Positions 29,036-38,366 of a stretch of DNA of 64,000 nucleotides are shown here, in pieces. A program made the translations under genes and the position numbers. The first letter of the stretch is position 1; the number at the start of each line of letters is the position of its first letter. The notes beneath the pieces are model-generated. The model worked only from the letters and a program-made list of their open reading frames with translations. It had not been told where the DNA came from and searched no databases. This DNA is from Paracoccus fontiphilus (GTDB taxonomy: Bacteria > Pseudomonadota > Alphaproteobacteria > Rhodobacterales > Rhodobacteraceae): positions 62,001 to 126,000 of the forward strand of contig NZ_JAFNAW010000002.1 of assembly GCF_017356265.1 (NCBI RefSeq). The letters are read 5' to 3'.

Positions 29036-29883
29036 GACGCTGCTCGCCCGAAAAGCCGCTGGAACAGGCCGGGGCGACGTTCGCCCGGGATGCGCATCTC
29101 GACCACGGTCCCGGTCAGGCGCGTCACCGCATCCTCATAGGCACGAGAGGCGGCCGAGGGTTCGTCCAGAACGACCGGCGTGCCGACGTTGGACGCCTTC
29201 AGCACGGCCTTGCTTTCGGGAACCACGCCCAGCAGCGGCACCGCCAGGATTTCCAGCACGTCCTCGACCGTCATCATCTCGCCCTTATCCACGCGCTCCT
29301 GGTCATAGCGCGTCAGCAGGACTTGGGCCTTGATGGGCTCGGCACCCTCGGTCTCGGCCCGCTTGGTCTGGCTGCTCAGCAGGCCCAGCACGCGGTCGCT
29401 GTCACGGACCGAGGACACCTCGGGGTTGGTGACGACCACGGCCTCGTCGGCGAAATACATCGCCATCTGGGCGCCGCGCTCGATCCCCGCCGGGCTGTCG
29501 CAGACGATATAGTCGAACTCGGCCTTCAGTTCCTTGAGGATCGTCTCGACGCCCTCCTTGGTCAGGGCGTCCTTGTCGCGGGTCTGCGAGGTGGGCAGGA
29601 TCGACAGCGTGTCCAGCCGCTTGTCCTTGATCAGCGCCTGCTTCAGCTTCGCGTCGCCCTGGATGACGTTGATGAAGTCGAAGACCACGCGCCGCTCGCA
29701 GCCCATGATCATGTCCAGGTTGCGCAGCCCCACGTCGAAGTCGATCACGACCGTCCTGAAGCCCTGCTTGGCAAGCCCCGCCGAGATCGCCGCGGCCGAG
29801 GTCGTCTTGCCCACGCCCCCCTTGCCCGAGGTGATCACGATGACCCGCCCGAGCGGCGGATTTTTCTTGGGTTCCGTTGTCAT
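29032..29883 (-). CDS. minD: Septum site-determining ATPase MinD
   Basis: A 283-residue ParA/MinD ATPase. The deviant Walker A motif is GKGGVGKTT, with a switch region VVIDFDVGLRNLDMIMG and CDSPAGIERGAQMA. The C-terminal amphipathic helix for membrane binding is RRPGLFQRLFGR. It recruits MinC to the membrane under MinE control. It overlaps minC at its start and minE at its stop, indicating one polycistronic unit. Confidence 0.96.
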   Translation of the reverse strand: MTTEPKKNPPLGRVIVITSGKGGVGKTTSAAAISAGLAKQGFRTVVIDFDVGLRNLDMIMGCERRVVFDFINVIQGDAKLKQALIKDKRLDTLSILPTSQTRDKDALTKEGVETILKELKAEFDYIVCDSPAGIERGAQMAMYFADEAVVVTNPEVSSVRDSDRVLGLLSSQTKRAETEGAEPIKAQVLLTRYDQERVDKGEMMTVEDVLEILAVPLLGVVPESKAVLKASNVGTPVVLDEPSAASRAYEDAVTRLTGTVVEMRIPGERRPGLFQRLFGRAAS

Positions 29884-30632
29884 GCGATCACCTCCATGCG
29901 AAGTTTCTCGTCCTCCAGGTAAATGTGGGTGCAGCGTTGGCGGGCGGCGTCTTCCAGCATCTCGCTGGTCTGGTAAAGGCCCGCGATGGCCACAAGTTCG
30001 GCATTCAGGCTTTGGCAGAAGATATGCGCGTTCTCGTCGCCGTGGCAGCCGGCGATGGCGCGGCCGCGAAGGGGACCATAGACGTGGATGTTGCCCGAAG
30101 CGACCAGTTCGGCCCCCGACGCGACCGAGCCGATCACCGTCAGGTCGCCATGTTCGGCCACGATCCTCTGCCCCGAACGGACGGGAGAGCGGATCACCTT
30201 GTTCTCGACCGGGGTTGGCGCGGCCGCAACGGCGGCAGGCGCAGGCGCGGCTTCGCGCGGCAGCGGAGCGTCGCGCCCCGTGCTTACCGGAACAAGGCCC
30301 AGGGCCTGCAGCGCGGCCGGATCGCGGCCTGCGGCGTTCTGGATGCCGAACACCCGCAGTTCGCGCCGGCGAAGGTTGTCCACCAGTTCGCCAAGGCGGA
30401 CGGGATCGTCCGCGAAGGCAGGGGCATTGGCAAAGTCCAGAACCACCGGGGCGCCCGAAAAGAATTGCGGCGTCTTGCTCAGCTGTTCGTCAAGCTGGGT
30501 ATAGAAGGAATCGTCCGCGCGTTCGGTATCGATGCGAAGCGCCAGCACTGTCAGGAAGCGGCCGCGCACCTGGAAAGCGGCCACCTTGGCCGACATGGGC
30601 GCACGCCGGGTTCGGGCGTATCGATCTGACAC
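29880..30632 (-). CDS. minC: Septum formation inhibitor MinC
   Basis: A protein of up to 250 residues. The N-terminal domain (FQVRGRFLTVLALRI) inhibits FtsZ. An Ala/Pro-rich linker around residues 120-150 is followed by the C-terminal beta-helix with VRSGQRIV, GDLTVIGSVASGAELVASGN and HVYGPLRGRAIAG. The GTG at 30632 has an AGGAG about ten bases away; the ATG at 30596 is the alternative start. First gene of minCDE. Confidence 0.92.
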   Translation of the reverse strand: MSDRYARTRRAPMSAKVAAFQVRGRFLTVLALRIDTERADDSFYTQLDEQLSKTPQFFSGAPVVLDFANAPAFADDPVRLGELVDNLRRRELRVFGIQNAAGRDPAALQALGLVPVSTGRDAPLPREAAPAPAAVAAAPTPVENKVIRSPVRSGQRIVAEHGDLTVIGSVASGAELVASGNIHVYGPLRGRAIAGCHGDENAHIFCQSLNAELVAIAGLYQTSEMLEDAARQRCTHIYLEDEKLRMEVIA

Positions 30633-30915
30633 CTCGAAACTGCTCCTGCTCTGTGGCGGATCGCGATTCGGATCGCGCCGCTCTTGTTGAAGAACCCTTT
30701 CTCACGACCGACGGCCGGACGAAAGAAGCCCTTCGCGTCTTCAGCAGGAACCTGCCAACTTGTAAAGGCCGGCGACCATGCCCGGGACGTAAATTCCATC
30801 CGCGCCGAGCTGCCACGGCCTTTCGGCCAAAGACCGACACGGGCCCTGCCCGCGACGGCGTCGCCGGGGCCGTGGTAGTGGCAACTCAAGGCAGAAGAAC
30901 CTGGGAAGGGGAATG
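30633..30915. other. Leader/promoter region upstream of minC
   Basis: Noncoding. A 9-bp direct repeat CGGATCGCG occurs at 30657-30665 and 30669-30677, spaced 12 bases apart start to start and about 25 bases before the minC start. No clear -35/-10 pair was recognised, and no ORF with family similarity is present. Confidence 0.5.
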
Positions 30916-30942
30916 AAAAAGGCCGTGGAAATTGCCACGGCC
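30916..30942 (-). terminator. Intrinsic terminator after the MipA-like gene
   Basis: On the minus strand an 8-bp stem GGCCGTGG / CCACGGCC (30935-30942 with 30921-30928) with a 6-base loop is followed by UUUUU (30920-30916). It lies 20 bases after the stop of the MipA/OmpV-like gene. Confidence 0.8.
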
Positions 30943-30961
30943 CCTTGGCGTCGATCCGGCG

Positions 30962-31705
30962 TCAGAACCCGAACGAGAACTTCCGCACGATGCCCAGCCG
31001 CAGCGAGGGCTGGTATTCGTCCTGCACGACAGGGGAATCCGCCGCATCGCCGATCAGCTTGCCGTACTCGACCTCGCCCAGGACGGCGAGGGTGTCGGTC
31101 AGGGCATAGCGCGCCTCGAAGGTGATCGAGGCCTTGTTGAAGCCGCCGCCGATGTCATAGGCCGGGCGGCCCGGAATGGCCTCTGCCGCGTCTACGCCGA
31201 AATAGGTATCGTTGTAGTCGCCGTTGCCGTAACCCAGCGACAGGCCCGACCACAGCGACACCCGGTCCGACAGGTCGGTGCGATACGTGGCGCCGATTTC
31301 CCCTGTCAGGCCCTCGTGGCCGTCAAAGCCCTTGCGGACCGACCCGAACGCCCTGACAGGACCGGCGCCATAGCTGACCTTCAGACCCAGTTCATAGGCG
31401 TTGTCGATGTCTTCCATCCCCGCCAGGTCGTCATTGTCGTCGGCGTTGCGTTCGCCCACCGCGCCGAAGGACGGCGAAATCGCGAAGCCCTCGCTTTCAT
31501 TGGTTCCCGGCCGGCCGAAACCGGCGTTCTTCCAGATCAGCCAAGGGCCCGCCTGGGAATCGTCGGACCCGGGATAGTCCGGATTGACATCCACGCCGAC
31601 CCCCAGATCGACCGAGAATTCGCGGCCTTCAAAGCCAAAATCCTGCGCGGCCGCACCTGTGGCAGCAGATGCGGCAAGGATGGCAAGGGCCAGCATGGTC
31701 TTCAT
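30962..31705 (-). CDS. MipA/OmpV family outer-membrane protein
   Basis: A 247-residue outer-membrane beta-barrel. The signal peptide ends around residue 20 (ATGAAAQD). Alternating hydrophobic strands are typical of MipA/OmpV proteins, including EFSVDLGVGVDVNPDYPGSDD near the start and the final RKFSFGF with a C-terminal Phe. E. coli MipA scaffolds murein enzymes; the alphaproteobacterial homologues are mostly uncharacterised porin-like proteins. It is monocistronic with its own terminator. Confidence 0.85.
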   Translation of the reverse strand: MKTMLALAILAASAATGAAAQDFGFEGREFSVDLGVGVDVNPDYPGSDDSQAGPWLIWKNAGFGRPGTNESEGFAISPSFGAVGERNADDNDDLAGMEDIDNAYELGLKVSYGAGPVRAFGSVRKGFDGHEGLTGEIGATYRTDLSDRVSLWSGLSLGYGNGDYNDTYFGVDAAEAIPGRPAYDIGGGFNKASITFEARYALTDTLAVLGEVEYGKLIGDAADSPVVQDEYQPSLRLGIVRKFSFGF

Positions 31706-31827
31706 CGTCGTATCCTTCAGGGGGGTCGGCGGGATTGATCCGTCCTAGTCTCGAATCGTTACGCCGCACAAGGCGCCGCGCGCCGCTCGTCGATCATCAT
31801 CCCCCGGGAGGCACATTTGCGCAACAG

Positions 31828-33678
31828 CTATCCCCGTTCGGCAATATCCAGATTTTCCAACGCATTCATCCAGATATCCTCGGCCCGGCCCATGGCCTGC
31901 ACGGCCTCGGCGCGCTTGCTGCTCCACCGCTTGGCTTCGTGCGGATCATTGTAGAGCGCGGGGTCGGCCAGCTTGACGTCCAGCTTTTCCAGCATTTCGG
32001 TCAACTTCTGGACCCGCTCCTCGGCCCGGCGGACCTCGGCACGCAGGGCCAGCACCTCGTCGCGGGGCGCGCGTTTCGGGGCGGGCTTCGGCTCGTCGGC
32101 GGGCTTTGCCTTGGGTTCGTCGCCAGACAGCAGGAAGCGGCGATAGTCGTCCAGGTCGCCTTCGTAAGGGGCGACGGCGCCGTCCTTGACCAGCCACAGC
32201 CTGTCGGCCACCAGCCCCAGCAGGTGCATGTCATGGCTGACCAGCACCACGGCCCCGGTATAGTCGTTCAACGCCTCGGTCAGTGCTTCGCGGGATTCGA
32301 TGTCCAGGTGGTTGGTCGGCTCGTCGAGGATCAGCAGGTGCGGCGCGTCGATGGTTGCCAGCAGCAGCGACAGCCGCGCCTTCTGCCCGCCCGACAATTG
32401 TCCCACCTTCGTTTCGGCCTGCGCCTCCATCAACCCGAAGCCCGCCAGCCGGGCGCGCAGCCGGGCCTGCGCTTCGTCCGGACGCAGGCGGCGGACATGG
32501 GCCAGCGGCGTCTCGGCCAGGTCCAGCTCGTCCACCTGATGCTGCGCGAAATAGCCGATGCGCAGCTTGGACGACCGCGTGACCTTGCCTTCCAGGGCGG
32601 ACAGCCGGTCCGCCAGAAGCTTGGACAGCGTGGACTTGCCCTGCCCGTTCCGCCCCAACAGCGCGATCCGATCATCCTGGTCGATGCGCAGCGACAGCTT
32701 GCGCAGCACCGGGCGCCCGTCATAGCCGACGCTGACGCCCTCCATCGCGATGATCGGCGGCGACAGTTCCTCGGGCTGGGGAAAGCCGAAGCGGTGGAAC
32801 TTCGCCTCCTCGGGCGCGGTGATCGGGTCCATCTTGGCCAGCATCTTGATGCGGGCCTGCGCCTGCCGGGCCTTGGATGCCTTGGCGCGGAAGCGGTCCA
32901 CGAAGCTTTGCAGATGCGCGCGCCGGTCGGCCTGCTTGCGCGCCTCGGCCGCCTGCAGCGCGCGCTTTTCCGCCCGCATCCGCGCGAAATCGTCATAGCC
33001 GCCGGTGTAGAGCGTCAGCTTGCGCTGTTCGAGATGCAGGATATGGCCCACGGCGCGGTTCAGCAGGTCGCGGTCGTGACTGATGATGATGACGGTGTGC
33101 GGATAGCGCGCCAGATAGGTTTCCAGCCACAGCGCGCCTTCCAGGTCCAGGTAGTTGGTCGGCTCGTCCAGCAGCAGCACGTCGGGCTGCGCGAACAGCA
33201 CCCCCGCCAGCGCCACCCGCATCCGCCAGCCGCCGGAAAAGTCGGCAGTGGGTCGCGCCTGGTCCGCGGTCGAGAAACCCAACCCGTCCAGGATCGAGGC
33301 AGCCCGCGCCTCGGCCGACCAGGCGTCGATATCGGCCAGCCGGGTCTGGATTTCGGCGATGCGATGCGCGTCGGTGGCGGTGTGGCTTTCCGCCAGCAGG
33401 GCCGCGCGCTCCACGTCGGCGGCAAGCACGGTGTCCAGCACCGAGGTATCGGTCGCAGCCGATTCCTGCGCGACGCCACCGATGCGGGCGCGGGATGGCA
33501 GGCCGATCTCTCCGCCATCCAGCGACAGTTCGCCCCGGATCAGGCGGAACAGCGTGGTCTTGCCCGCGCCGTTCGGGCCGACAAGGCCGACCTTGTAGCC
33601 TTCGGGAATGGTGGCAGAGGCCCCCTCGAACAAGGGGCGGCCCTGGATGGAATACGAGATGTCGTCGATACGCAGCAT
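31828..33678 (-). CDS. ABC-F family ATP-binding protein (YheS-like)
   Basis: A 616-residue protein with two ABC domains and no membrane segments. Walker A motifs are GPNGAGKTT and GRNGQGKST; signature motifs are FSGGWRMRVALA and LSGGQKARLSLL; Walker B regions are LLLDEPTNYLD and LILDEPTNHLD. The linker between domains carries the basic P-site tRNA interaction region. A charged C-terminal helical extension (KPADEPKPAPKR then coiled coil) resembles YheS. ABC-F proteins act on ribosomes. Gene is single. Confidence 0.92.
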   Translation of the reverse strand: MLRIDDISYSIQGRPLFEGASATIPEGYKVGLVGPNGAGKTTLFRLIRGELSLDGGEIGLPSRARIGGVAQESAATDTSVLDTVLAADVERAALLAESHTATDAHRIAEIQTRLADIDAWSAEARAASILDGLGFSTADQARPTADFSGGWRMRVALAGVLFAQPDVLLLDEPTNYLDLEGALWLETYLARYPHTVIIISHDRDLLNRAVGHILHLEQRKLTLYTGGYDDFARMRAEKRALQAAEARKQADRRAHLQSFVDRFRAKASKARQAQARIKMLAKMDPITAPEEAKFHRFGFPQPEELSPPIIAMEGVSVGYDGRPVLRKLSLRIDQDDRIALLGRNGQGKSTLSKLLADRLSALEGKVTRSSKLRIGYFAQHQVDELDLAETPLAHVRRLRPDEAQARLRARLAGFGLMEAQAETKVGQLSGGQKARLSLLLATIDAPHLLILDEPTNHLDIESREALTEALNDYTGAVVLVSHDMHLLGLVADRLWLVKDGAVAPYEGDLDDYRRFLLSGDEPKAKPADEPKPAPKRAPRDEVLALRAEVRRAEERVQKLTEMLEKLDVKLADPALYNDPHEAKRWSSKRAEAVQAMGRAEDIWMNALENLDIAERG

Positions 33679-33771
33679 GGTGGCGGCATGGCCGATGCGG
33701 GGCAGCGCGTCAAGCGGCGACGGTTTTCCACGCGCTGCCCGGGCGGATCGCCGGGGCGGCGGGCGGGCCGG

Positions 33772-33987
33772 TCAGTTGGCCGGTTCCGCCGGGGCCTGTG
33801 TCCCTGCCGCCTCCTCGACAGGCTGGGGCACGGTGTTGTCGGCCTCGACAGCGGCCTCGGTCGCCGTCTCGGATGTGTCGCGCCCCGACAGCACCATGAA
33901 AGCCACCAAGATAAGGAATCCGACGGGGATGAGGGCATAAAGAAGCGAACGAGGCATACCGCGACTGGGTTTGGGTTCCTGGACCAT
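33772..33987 (-). CDS. Hypothetical single-pass membrane protein
   Basis: A 71-residue protein with a basic N-terminus, one membrane helix (LLYALIPVGFLILVAFMVL) and a Glu/Ala/Pro-rich tail. I use the ATG at 33987. No family recognised. It lies between the ABC-F gene and infC on the same strand, with a terminator separating it from infC. Confidence 0.6.
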   Translation of the reverse strand: MVQEPKPSRGMPRSLLYALIPVGFLILVAFMVLSGRDTSETATEAAVEADNTVPQPVEEAAGTQAPAEPAN

Positions 33988-34118
33988 TGCGCACTCCGTG
34001 TCAGATGCTCCTGCGACAACAACCCTGGGCAGCAGAAGTTTCAGGCGAAAGCGATCCTTGATACCCGGCGCGCGGCCCAGGCGTCCAGCGTCCGGCGTTC
34101 TTTCCAGCGGCCGACATG

Positions 34119-34150
34119 AAAAAGGCCGCGCGGTATTTGCCGGCGCGGCC
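34119..34150 (-). terminator. Intrinsic terminator after infC
   Basis: Minus-strand stem GGCCGCG / CGCGGCC (34150-34144 with 34130-34124) followed by UUUUU (34123-34119), about 23 bases beyond the infC stop. Confidence 0.75.
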
Positions 34151-34172
34151 CTTCTCATGCGGAGGGATCGTC

Positions 34173-34712
34173 CTATCGGGGCGCGATCATCATGACCATC
34201 TGCCGGCCTTCCAGCTTGGGCATGGATTCGATCTTGCCCGCCTCGCCCACGTCGTCCTTGACGCGGTTCAGCAGTTCCAGCCCCAGATCCTGGTGCGCCA
34301 TCTCGCGGCCCCGGAAGCGCAGCGTCACCTTGACCTTGTCGCCTTCCCCCAGGAACTTCATGACCGAACGCATCTTCACATCATAGTCATGGGTGTCGGT
34401 TCCCGGACGGAACTTGATTTCCTTGATCTCGATGATCTTCTGCTTCTTGCGGGCCTCGGCCTCGCGCTTCTGCTGTTCGTACTTGAACTTGCCGAGGTCC
34501 ATGACCTTGCAGACCGGCGGGGTCGCGTTCGGCGAGATTTCGACCAGATCCAGCCCGGCGTCCTGCGCCATCTGCAAACCGACCGACGGCGGCACGACGC
34601 CGACATTCTCTCCGTCAGGGCCGATCAGGCGAATTTCCGACACGCGGATGCGTTCGTTGACGCGGGGTCCGGTGTCGCGGGTGGGCGGTGCGTTATGCGG
34701 TCGACGGGCTAT
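34173..34712 (-). CDS. infC: Translation initiation factor IF-3 with AUA start
   Basis: A 179-residue IF-3 that binds the 30S subunit and controls start-codon fidelity. N- and C-domains are visible ([59 protein letters not shown]). No ATG, GTG or TTG starts the conserved N-terminus. AAGGAG sits seven bases before ATA at 34712-34710, the best start. ATC two codons upstream is only one base from the Shine-Dalgarno site. Non-AUG starts are known for infC, where IF-3 discriminates against them and so autoregulates. A promoter-like pair lies 38-66 bases upstream. Confidence 0.93.
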   Translation of the reverse strand: MARRPHNAPPTRDTGPRVNERIRVSEIRLIGPDGENVGVVPPSVGLQMAQDAGLDLVEISPNATPPVCKVMDLGKFKYEQQKREAEARKKQKIIEIKEIKFRPGTDTHDYDVKMRSVMKFLGEGDKVKVTLRFRGREMAHQDLGLELLNRVKDDVGEAGKIESMPKLEGRQMVMMIAPR

Positions 34713-34749
34713 GGCGATGCTCCTTGGATGGCCAAATCGGAATGGACGG

Positions 34750-34778
34750 AAAATAAGCGTCAAAGCGGCCTGATTCAA
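34750..34778 (-). promoter_or_regulatory. Promoter-like elements upstream of infC
   Basis: TTGAAT at 34778-34773 and TATTTT at 34755-34750 on the minus strand, spacer 17. A start near 34743 would give a leader of about 30 bases before the AUA codon and would exclude any initiation codon further upstream. Confidence 0.5.
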
Positions 34779-34871
34779 CCGATTTTGCCGCGTATCTGTG
34801 GCCTTGGGCGCCTTTTCCAGAACTTTCGCCTGTGTCATATCGTCAGGGCAATCTTTCAAGGAACCGCCCCC

Positions 34872-35447
34872 ATGCGCCTTCTTCTTGCCCTGCTCGTGAT
34901 TCTGGCCGTCGGTTTCGGGGCATGGTGGGTCTGGCAGGACCGCCAGCCGGATGCCGTCGTCGTCGAGGCGCCTGTCGAGCAGGCGACCGAGGCTGCGGCC
35001 GACGCGGCCGCCGATGCCGCGGCGATTGCCGCCGATGTCGCCGCCGAGGCCGCGCAGGCATCCGAGGAGGCCGACGTTTCCCCGGTCAGCGATGCCGCCG
35101 CCGAGGCAGAAGCCGCTGCCGAGGCAGCTCTTGCCGCCGCGGATCGCGCCGCCGAGGCAGCAGTATCGCCCGAGGCGCCCGCCGAAGCCGCCGAGGACGC
35201 GGCGGAGGCGGCCAGCGATGCGGCCCAAGCGACCGACCAGGCTGCCAGCGCCGCCGCTGCCGCCACCCAAATCCAGACGGTCCTGACGCCGGAGGGCTTC
35301 GATGCCGCGCAGGTCGACCGGATCATCGACGGCGCCGCCATCAGCGACACGCAAAAGGCAACGCTGAGGCGCCTGATCGAGACGGCGGGCAGCAATCCCG
35401 ACCTGCTTCGCCAGGCGCTGGATCAGGTCAAGGCCGTCATGCCGTGA
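34872..35447 (+). CDS. Alanine-rich, membrane-anchored low-complexity protein
   Basis: A 191-residue protein. One N-terminal membrane helix ([19 protein letters not shown]) is followed by about 110 residues of Ala/Glu/Asp repeats and a compact C-terminal domain with [12 protein letters not shown] and [10 protein letters not shown]. The repeat region is predicted helical or coiled-coil. The antisense strand also lacks stops here, which creates a spurious extension of infC. Its stop overlaps the GTG start of the following gene (GTGA). No family recognised. Confidence 0.75.
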   Translation: MRLLLALLVILAVGFGAWWVWQDRQPDAVVVEAPVEQATEAAADAAADAAAIAADVAAEAAQASEEADVSPVSDAAAEAEAAAEAALAAADRAAEAAVSPEAPAEAAEDAAEAASDAAQATDQAASAAAAATQIQTVLTPEGFDAAQVDRIIDGAAISDTQKATLRRLIETAGSNPDLLRQALDQVKAVMP

Positions 35448-36313
35448 CGGCCTTCGGCTCGCTGCGCGAATTCCTGCGATCGCGCCCCTTGGCGCTGAAG
35501 CGCGGTCCCATCGCCATCATCCTGATCGAGGATGACGCGGTCGTGCTGGAAACCCTGCAACACCACCTCCGCATCGGCTTCCGCCACATCCTTGCGCTGT
35601 CGTCCAGGCCCATCCGGCTGCCCGAGCAGCTTTCGCCGCGCGTCACGAACCTTCGGTGGAACATGCATGATCCGCACGCCCACCAGGGCGCGGTCAATGC
35701 CGTCATCCAGGCCGTGCCCTCCGGAACCTGGCTGTATTACTGCTACAATGCCGAGTTCCTGTTCTTCCCCTTCTCGGAAACCCGCACGGTCGGCGAGCTT
35801 CTGGCCTTCCACACCGAGGAACGGCGCGATGCGATGCTGTCCTATGTCATCGACCTTTATTCGCCTGACCTCGATCGCGACCCGGACGCCGTCAACCTCT
35901 CGGACGCGATGTTCGACAGGTCAGGCTATTTCGCGCTCAGCCGCAATGATGGGCAGGGCAACGCGCTTGAACGCCAGCTGAACCTTCACGGCGGACTGCG
36001 CTGGCGCTTCGAGGAGCATTTTCCCGTCGCCCGCCGCAAGATCGACCGCATCGCCCTTTTCCGCGCCGCGCCCGACCTGAGGATCGACACGGAACATCGC
36101 TTCAACATTCAGGAATACAATACCTACTCCTGCCCTTGGCACCACAATCTCACGGCCACGATCGCGTCGTTCCGGGCCGCCAAGGCACTGGCAACCAACC
36201 CCGGGTCACGCGAGGCCATCTCCAATTTCCGCTGGAGAAGCTCGGAACCCTTCCAATGGCGCGCCCAGCAGTTCCTGGACATGGGGTTGATGGAACCGGG
36301 CCAGTGGTTCTAG
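35444..36313 (+). CDS. Uncharacterised protein, possible glycosyltransferase
   Basis: A 289-residue soluble protein starting at GTG 35444 within the stop of the upstream gene. It has an N-terminal beta-alpha unit ([19 protein letters not shown]), a central [23 protein letters not shown] segment and a conserved-looking [11 protein letters not shown] stretch. I recall similar Rhodobacterales proteins annotated as glycosyltransferase family 2, but no clear DxD site is certain. Treat the function as unassigned. Confidence 0.7.
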   Translation: MTAFGSLREFLRSRPLALKRGPIAIILIEDDAVVLETLQHHLRIGFRHILALSSRPIRLPEQLSPRVTNLRWNMHDPHAHQGAVNAVIQAVPSGTWLYYCYNAEFLFFPFSETRTVGELLAFHTEERRDAMLSYVIDLYSPDLDRDPDAVNLSDAMFDRSGYFALSRNDGQGNALERQLNLHGGLRWRFEEHFPVARRKIDRIALFRAAPDLRIDTEHRFNIQEYNTYSCPWHHNLTATIASFRAAKALATNPGSREAISNFRWRSSEPFQWRAQQFLDMGLMEPGQWF

Positions 36314-36556
36314 CCGGCCGGCGCACCTTGGCCTAGGTCGCAGCGTAGCGCGCCTTCGGGAAGGCAGTCCCTGCGACGCACCGAGCGTCGGGGCCAAAAG
36401 GGCACGTGACGAACCGACGTCAGCCGCCGACCTGCAAAGGTGTCCCCTTACCAAGGGCGAGGAAGTCGCCAGAGACATCGACAGTCGGACCCGGCTTTTC
36501 CCTCAACCCGGACGAACGCGCCGCCGCCGACGGCAAGTTCGCCGGGAAACACAGGG

Positions 36557-36868
36557 TCAGTGGGTCCAGGGTGCCCTGCGGTCGGTGGCAAAGTTCTCGC
36601 CATAGCCACGGGGCCGGACATTGGCAGCACGACCGTGGGGCGGCTGGACGATGTAGTCCAGCCCATGCTCGCGCGCGTAGTCCTCGGCCTGCTTCTGGGT
36701 ATCGAACCGCAGTCGGACCTGGCTTTGCGTGTCCTTGGTGCTGGTCCAACCCATCAGCGGATCAACCTCGCGCGGGTCGGCGGGCGGAAATTCCAGAACC
36801 CACGCCTTGGTCCGCGCGCTGCCGGACTGCATGGCATTGCGAGAGGGTTGATAGATGCGAACGCGCAT
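36557..36868 (-). CDS. NDUFS4-like ETC complex I subunit
   Basis: A 103-residue protein of the ETC_C1_NDUFA4/NDUFS4 family. It begins [16 protein letters not shown] and contains [22 protein letters not shown] and the C-terminal YGENFA. In Paracoccus and Rhodobacter such accessory subunits join NADH dehydrogenase complex I. No nuo genes are nearby. The region 36314-36556 beyond it holds no gene. Confidence 0.88.
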   Translation of the reverse strand: MRVRIYQPSRNAMQSGSARTKAWVLEFPPADPREVDPLMGWTSTKDTQSQVRLRFDTQKQAEDYAREHGLDYIVQPPHGRAANVRPRGYGENFATDRRAPWTH

Positions 36869-37066
36869 GAGGGCTACCTTTCGGGGCGGAACTGGAGCGA
36901 CTTATCGCCAATGCAGCAGTCCGGTTCAAGGGGCGGAAAGCTGCCCAGCGATCAGCGCGGGCCGCGACCAAGGGTGTCGAGGAGCCGAAGGCGCCTTGCC
37001 GCGTCCCGGCTCGTCCAGGTCCCCCGCAGTCACAACCATCCGGCGTCCTTGCTGGACAGACACCGG

Positions 37067-37360
37067 TCATTCGGCTTCCGTGAACGCCGCGGTCAGTTCA
37101 GCCTTTCCGGTGCCCTTGTCGAAGATGCAGATCATCCTGTCCCGACCCTCGGCGATGTCGATCGTCACCAGCGCGGCGCCATAGCTTTCGGAACCGAACG
37201 GGTTGACCTCAACCGCCACCTCCGCCGCGTCCGGAGCCTCGATCAGCGCGCGACAGCCCTGGTCCACGGCCTTGCGGAACTCCTCCCACGCCTCGTCCGA
37301 CGACCCCCATGCCGTCATCGGCAGCACCGCCAGCAAAACTCCGGCAAGCCCTTGTTTCAT
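37067..37360 (-). CDS. Hypothetical small exported protein
   Basis: A 97-residue protein. A signal peptide (LAGVLLAVLPMTAWGSS) is cleaved near residue 19. The mature domain has two cysteines (DQGCRALIE and RMICIFDKG) that could form a disulfide. GGAGAAA precedes the ATG at 37360. It is divergent from the I78 inhibitor gene, suggesting a shared promoter region. No family recognised. Confidence 0.65.
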   Translation of the reverse strand: MKQGLAGVLLAVLPMTAWGSSDEAWEEFRKAVDQGCRALIEAPDAAEVAVEVNPFGSESYGAALVTIDIAEGRDRMICIFDKGTGKAELTAAFTEAE

Positions 37361-37438
37361 CGTTTTTCTCCATTTCCATGTCGAAGGGGAACGCCCGAAG
37401 GCGCCGCGTCGTTCTGCCATGAACAAAGAGGTGATCGA

Positions 37439-37711
37439 ATGCCCCTGCCCGCCATTCTCCGCCCTGCCCTTGCAGCCCTGACGCTGGCCGCCTGCTCGAC
37501 CGGCTACAGCCTGACCGTGGCCGCCACGAGCTGCGACCTGAGCCAGCACCAGACCCTGGTCGGCATGAACATCGGCGAGGTCTATCTGCCGCCCCAACTG
37601 CATTACCGCGAAATCAGTCCCGGCCAGTTCGTGACGCTGGAATACCAGCCGCGGCGGCTCAACATCTTCCTCGACCCGAAAGGCTGGATCACCAAGGTGA
37701 CGTGCGGATGA
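37439..37711 (+). CDS. Peptidase inhibitor I78 family lipoprotein
   Basis: A 90-residue protein. The signal ends in a lipobox (LAACS), so it is probably a lipoprotein. The inhibitor domain has [36 protein letters not shown] and [12 protein letters not shown], which match I78 (Inhibitor_I78) with two conserved cysteines. GAGG precedes the ATG. Members inhibit chymotrypsin/subtilisin-like proteases. The end overlaps the 3' end of cmk by 23 bases on the opposite strand. Confidence 0.82.
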   Translation: MPLPAILRPALAALTLAACSTGYSLTVAATSCDLSQHQTLVGMNIGEVYLPPQLHYREISPGQFVTLEYQPRRLNIFLDPKGWITKVTCG

Positions 37712-38300
37712 CGGGACCTTGCCGCGCGCGATCCGCTTCGGCTATGGCGCGGGCAATCGCATCGGCGATGGAAAGGTGGCTCGTATCCAGGACCACGGCA
37801 TCCGCAGCAGGCTTCAGGGGGGCGGTCGCGCGCTCGCTGTCGCGGCGGTCACGCTCTTGCAGTTCGGCCAGCATCACGGCCTCGTCCGCGCCAAGCTCTG
37901 CCGCGCGGCGAGCGGCGCGGATCCGGTCCGATGCGGTGACATACAGCTTCAGCGGCGCGTCCGGGCAGATCACGGTGCCGATGTCGCGCCCATCCAGCAC
38001 GGCGCCCGGCTCCTGCGCGGCGAAGCGGCGTTGGAAATCGACCAGGGCCGCCCGCACCTCGGGGATCGCCGCAATCCGGCTGGCGGCCTGACCGGCCTCG
38101 GCGCTGCGCAGGTCGGACCTGTTAAGATCGCCGGAGGTCAGGGTCTGCGCGGCAAGCACAGGATCGCCGCCCTTGGCGCCCGTCGCACGGTAAAGCAGGC
38201 CCGTGTCCAGATGATGAAAGCCGAAATGGGCGGCGAGGGCGCGGGCGATGGTGCCCTTGCCCGAAGCGGCCGGTCCGTCGATGGCGATGATGAATGGCAT
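37689..38300 (-). CDS. cmk: Cytidylate kinase
   Basis: A 203-residue (d)CMP kinase. It starts [17 protein letters not shown] with the P-loop and continues with [23 protein letters not shown], and [16 protein letters not shown]. It phosphorylates CMP/dCMP to the diphosphates. The ATG at 38300 is chosen from family similarity; an in-frame extension to 38381 adds unrelated residues. It follows the tsf terminator. Confidence 0.93.
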   Translation of the reverse strand: MPFIIAIDGPAASGKGTIARALAAHFGFHHLDTGLLYRATGAKGGDPVLAAQTLTSGDLNRSDLRSAEAGQAASRIAAIPEVRAALVDFQRRFAAQEPGAVLDGRDIGTVICPDAPLKLYVTASDRIRAARRAAELGADEAVMLAELQERDRRDSERATAPLKPAADAVVLDTSHLSIADAIARAIAEADRARQGPVIRTSPW

Positions 38301-38366
38301 GGCAACACAAGGCAGTTTCGCGCCCTGAATGGCATGGCAGGCGCGGCGGCGTCCAGCCGAGAATGG

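Noticed and set aside
30551-30889. A 112-codon minus-strand frame upstream of minC
   Set aside because: It overlaps minC in another frame and has no recognisable family or ribosome site.
34173-35354. A 393-codon reading of infC
   Set aside because: The first half is antisense to the Ala-rich gene, read in Gly/Arg repeats. Only the last 179 codons are IF-3.
36869-37066. Possible tRNA gene
   Set aside because: A GGTTCAA string was seen, but flanking bases do not form a T stem or acceptor stem.
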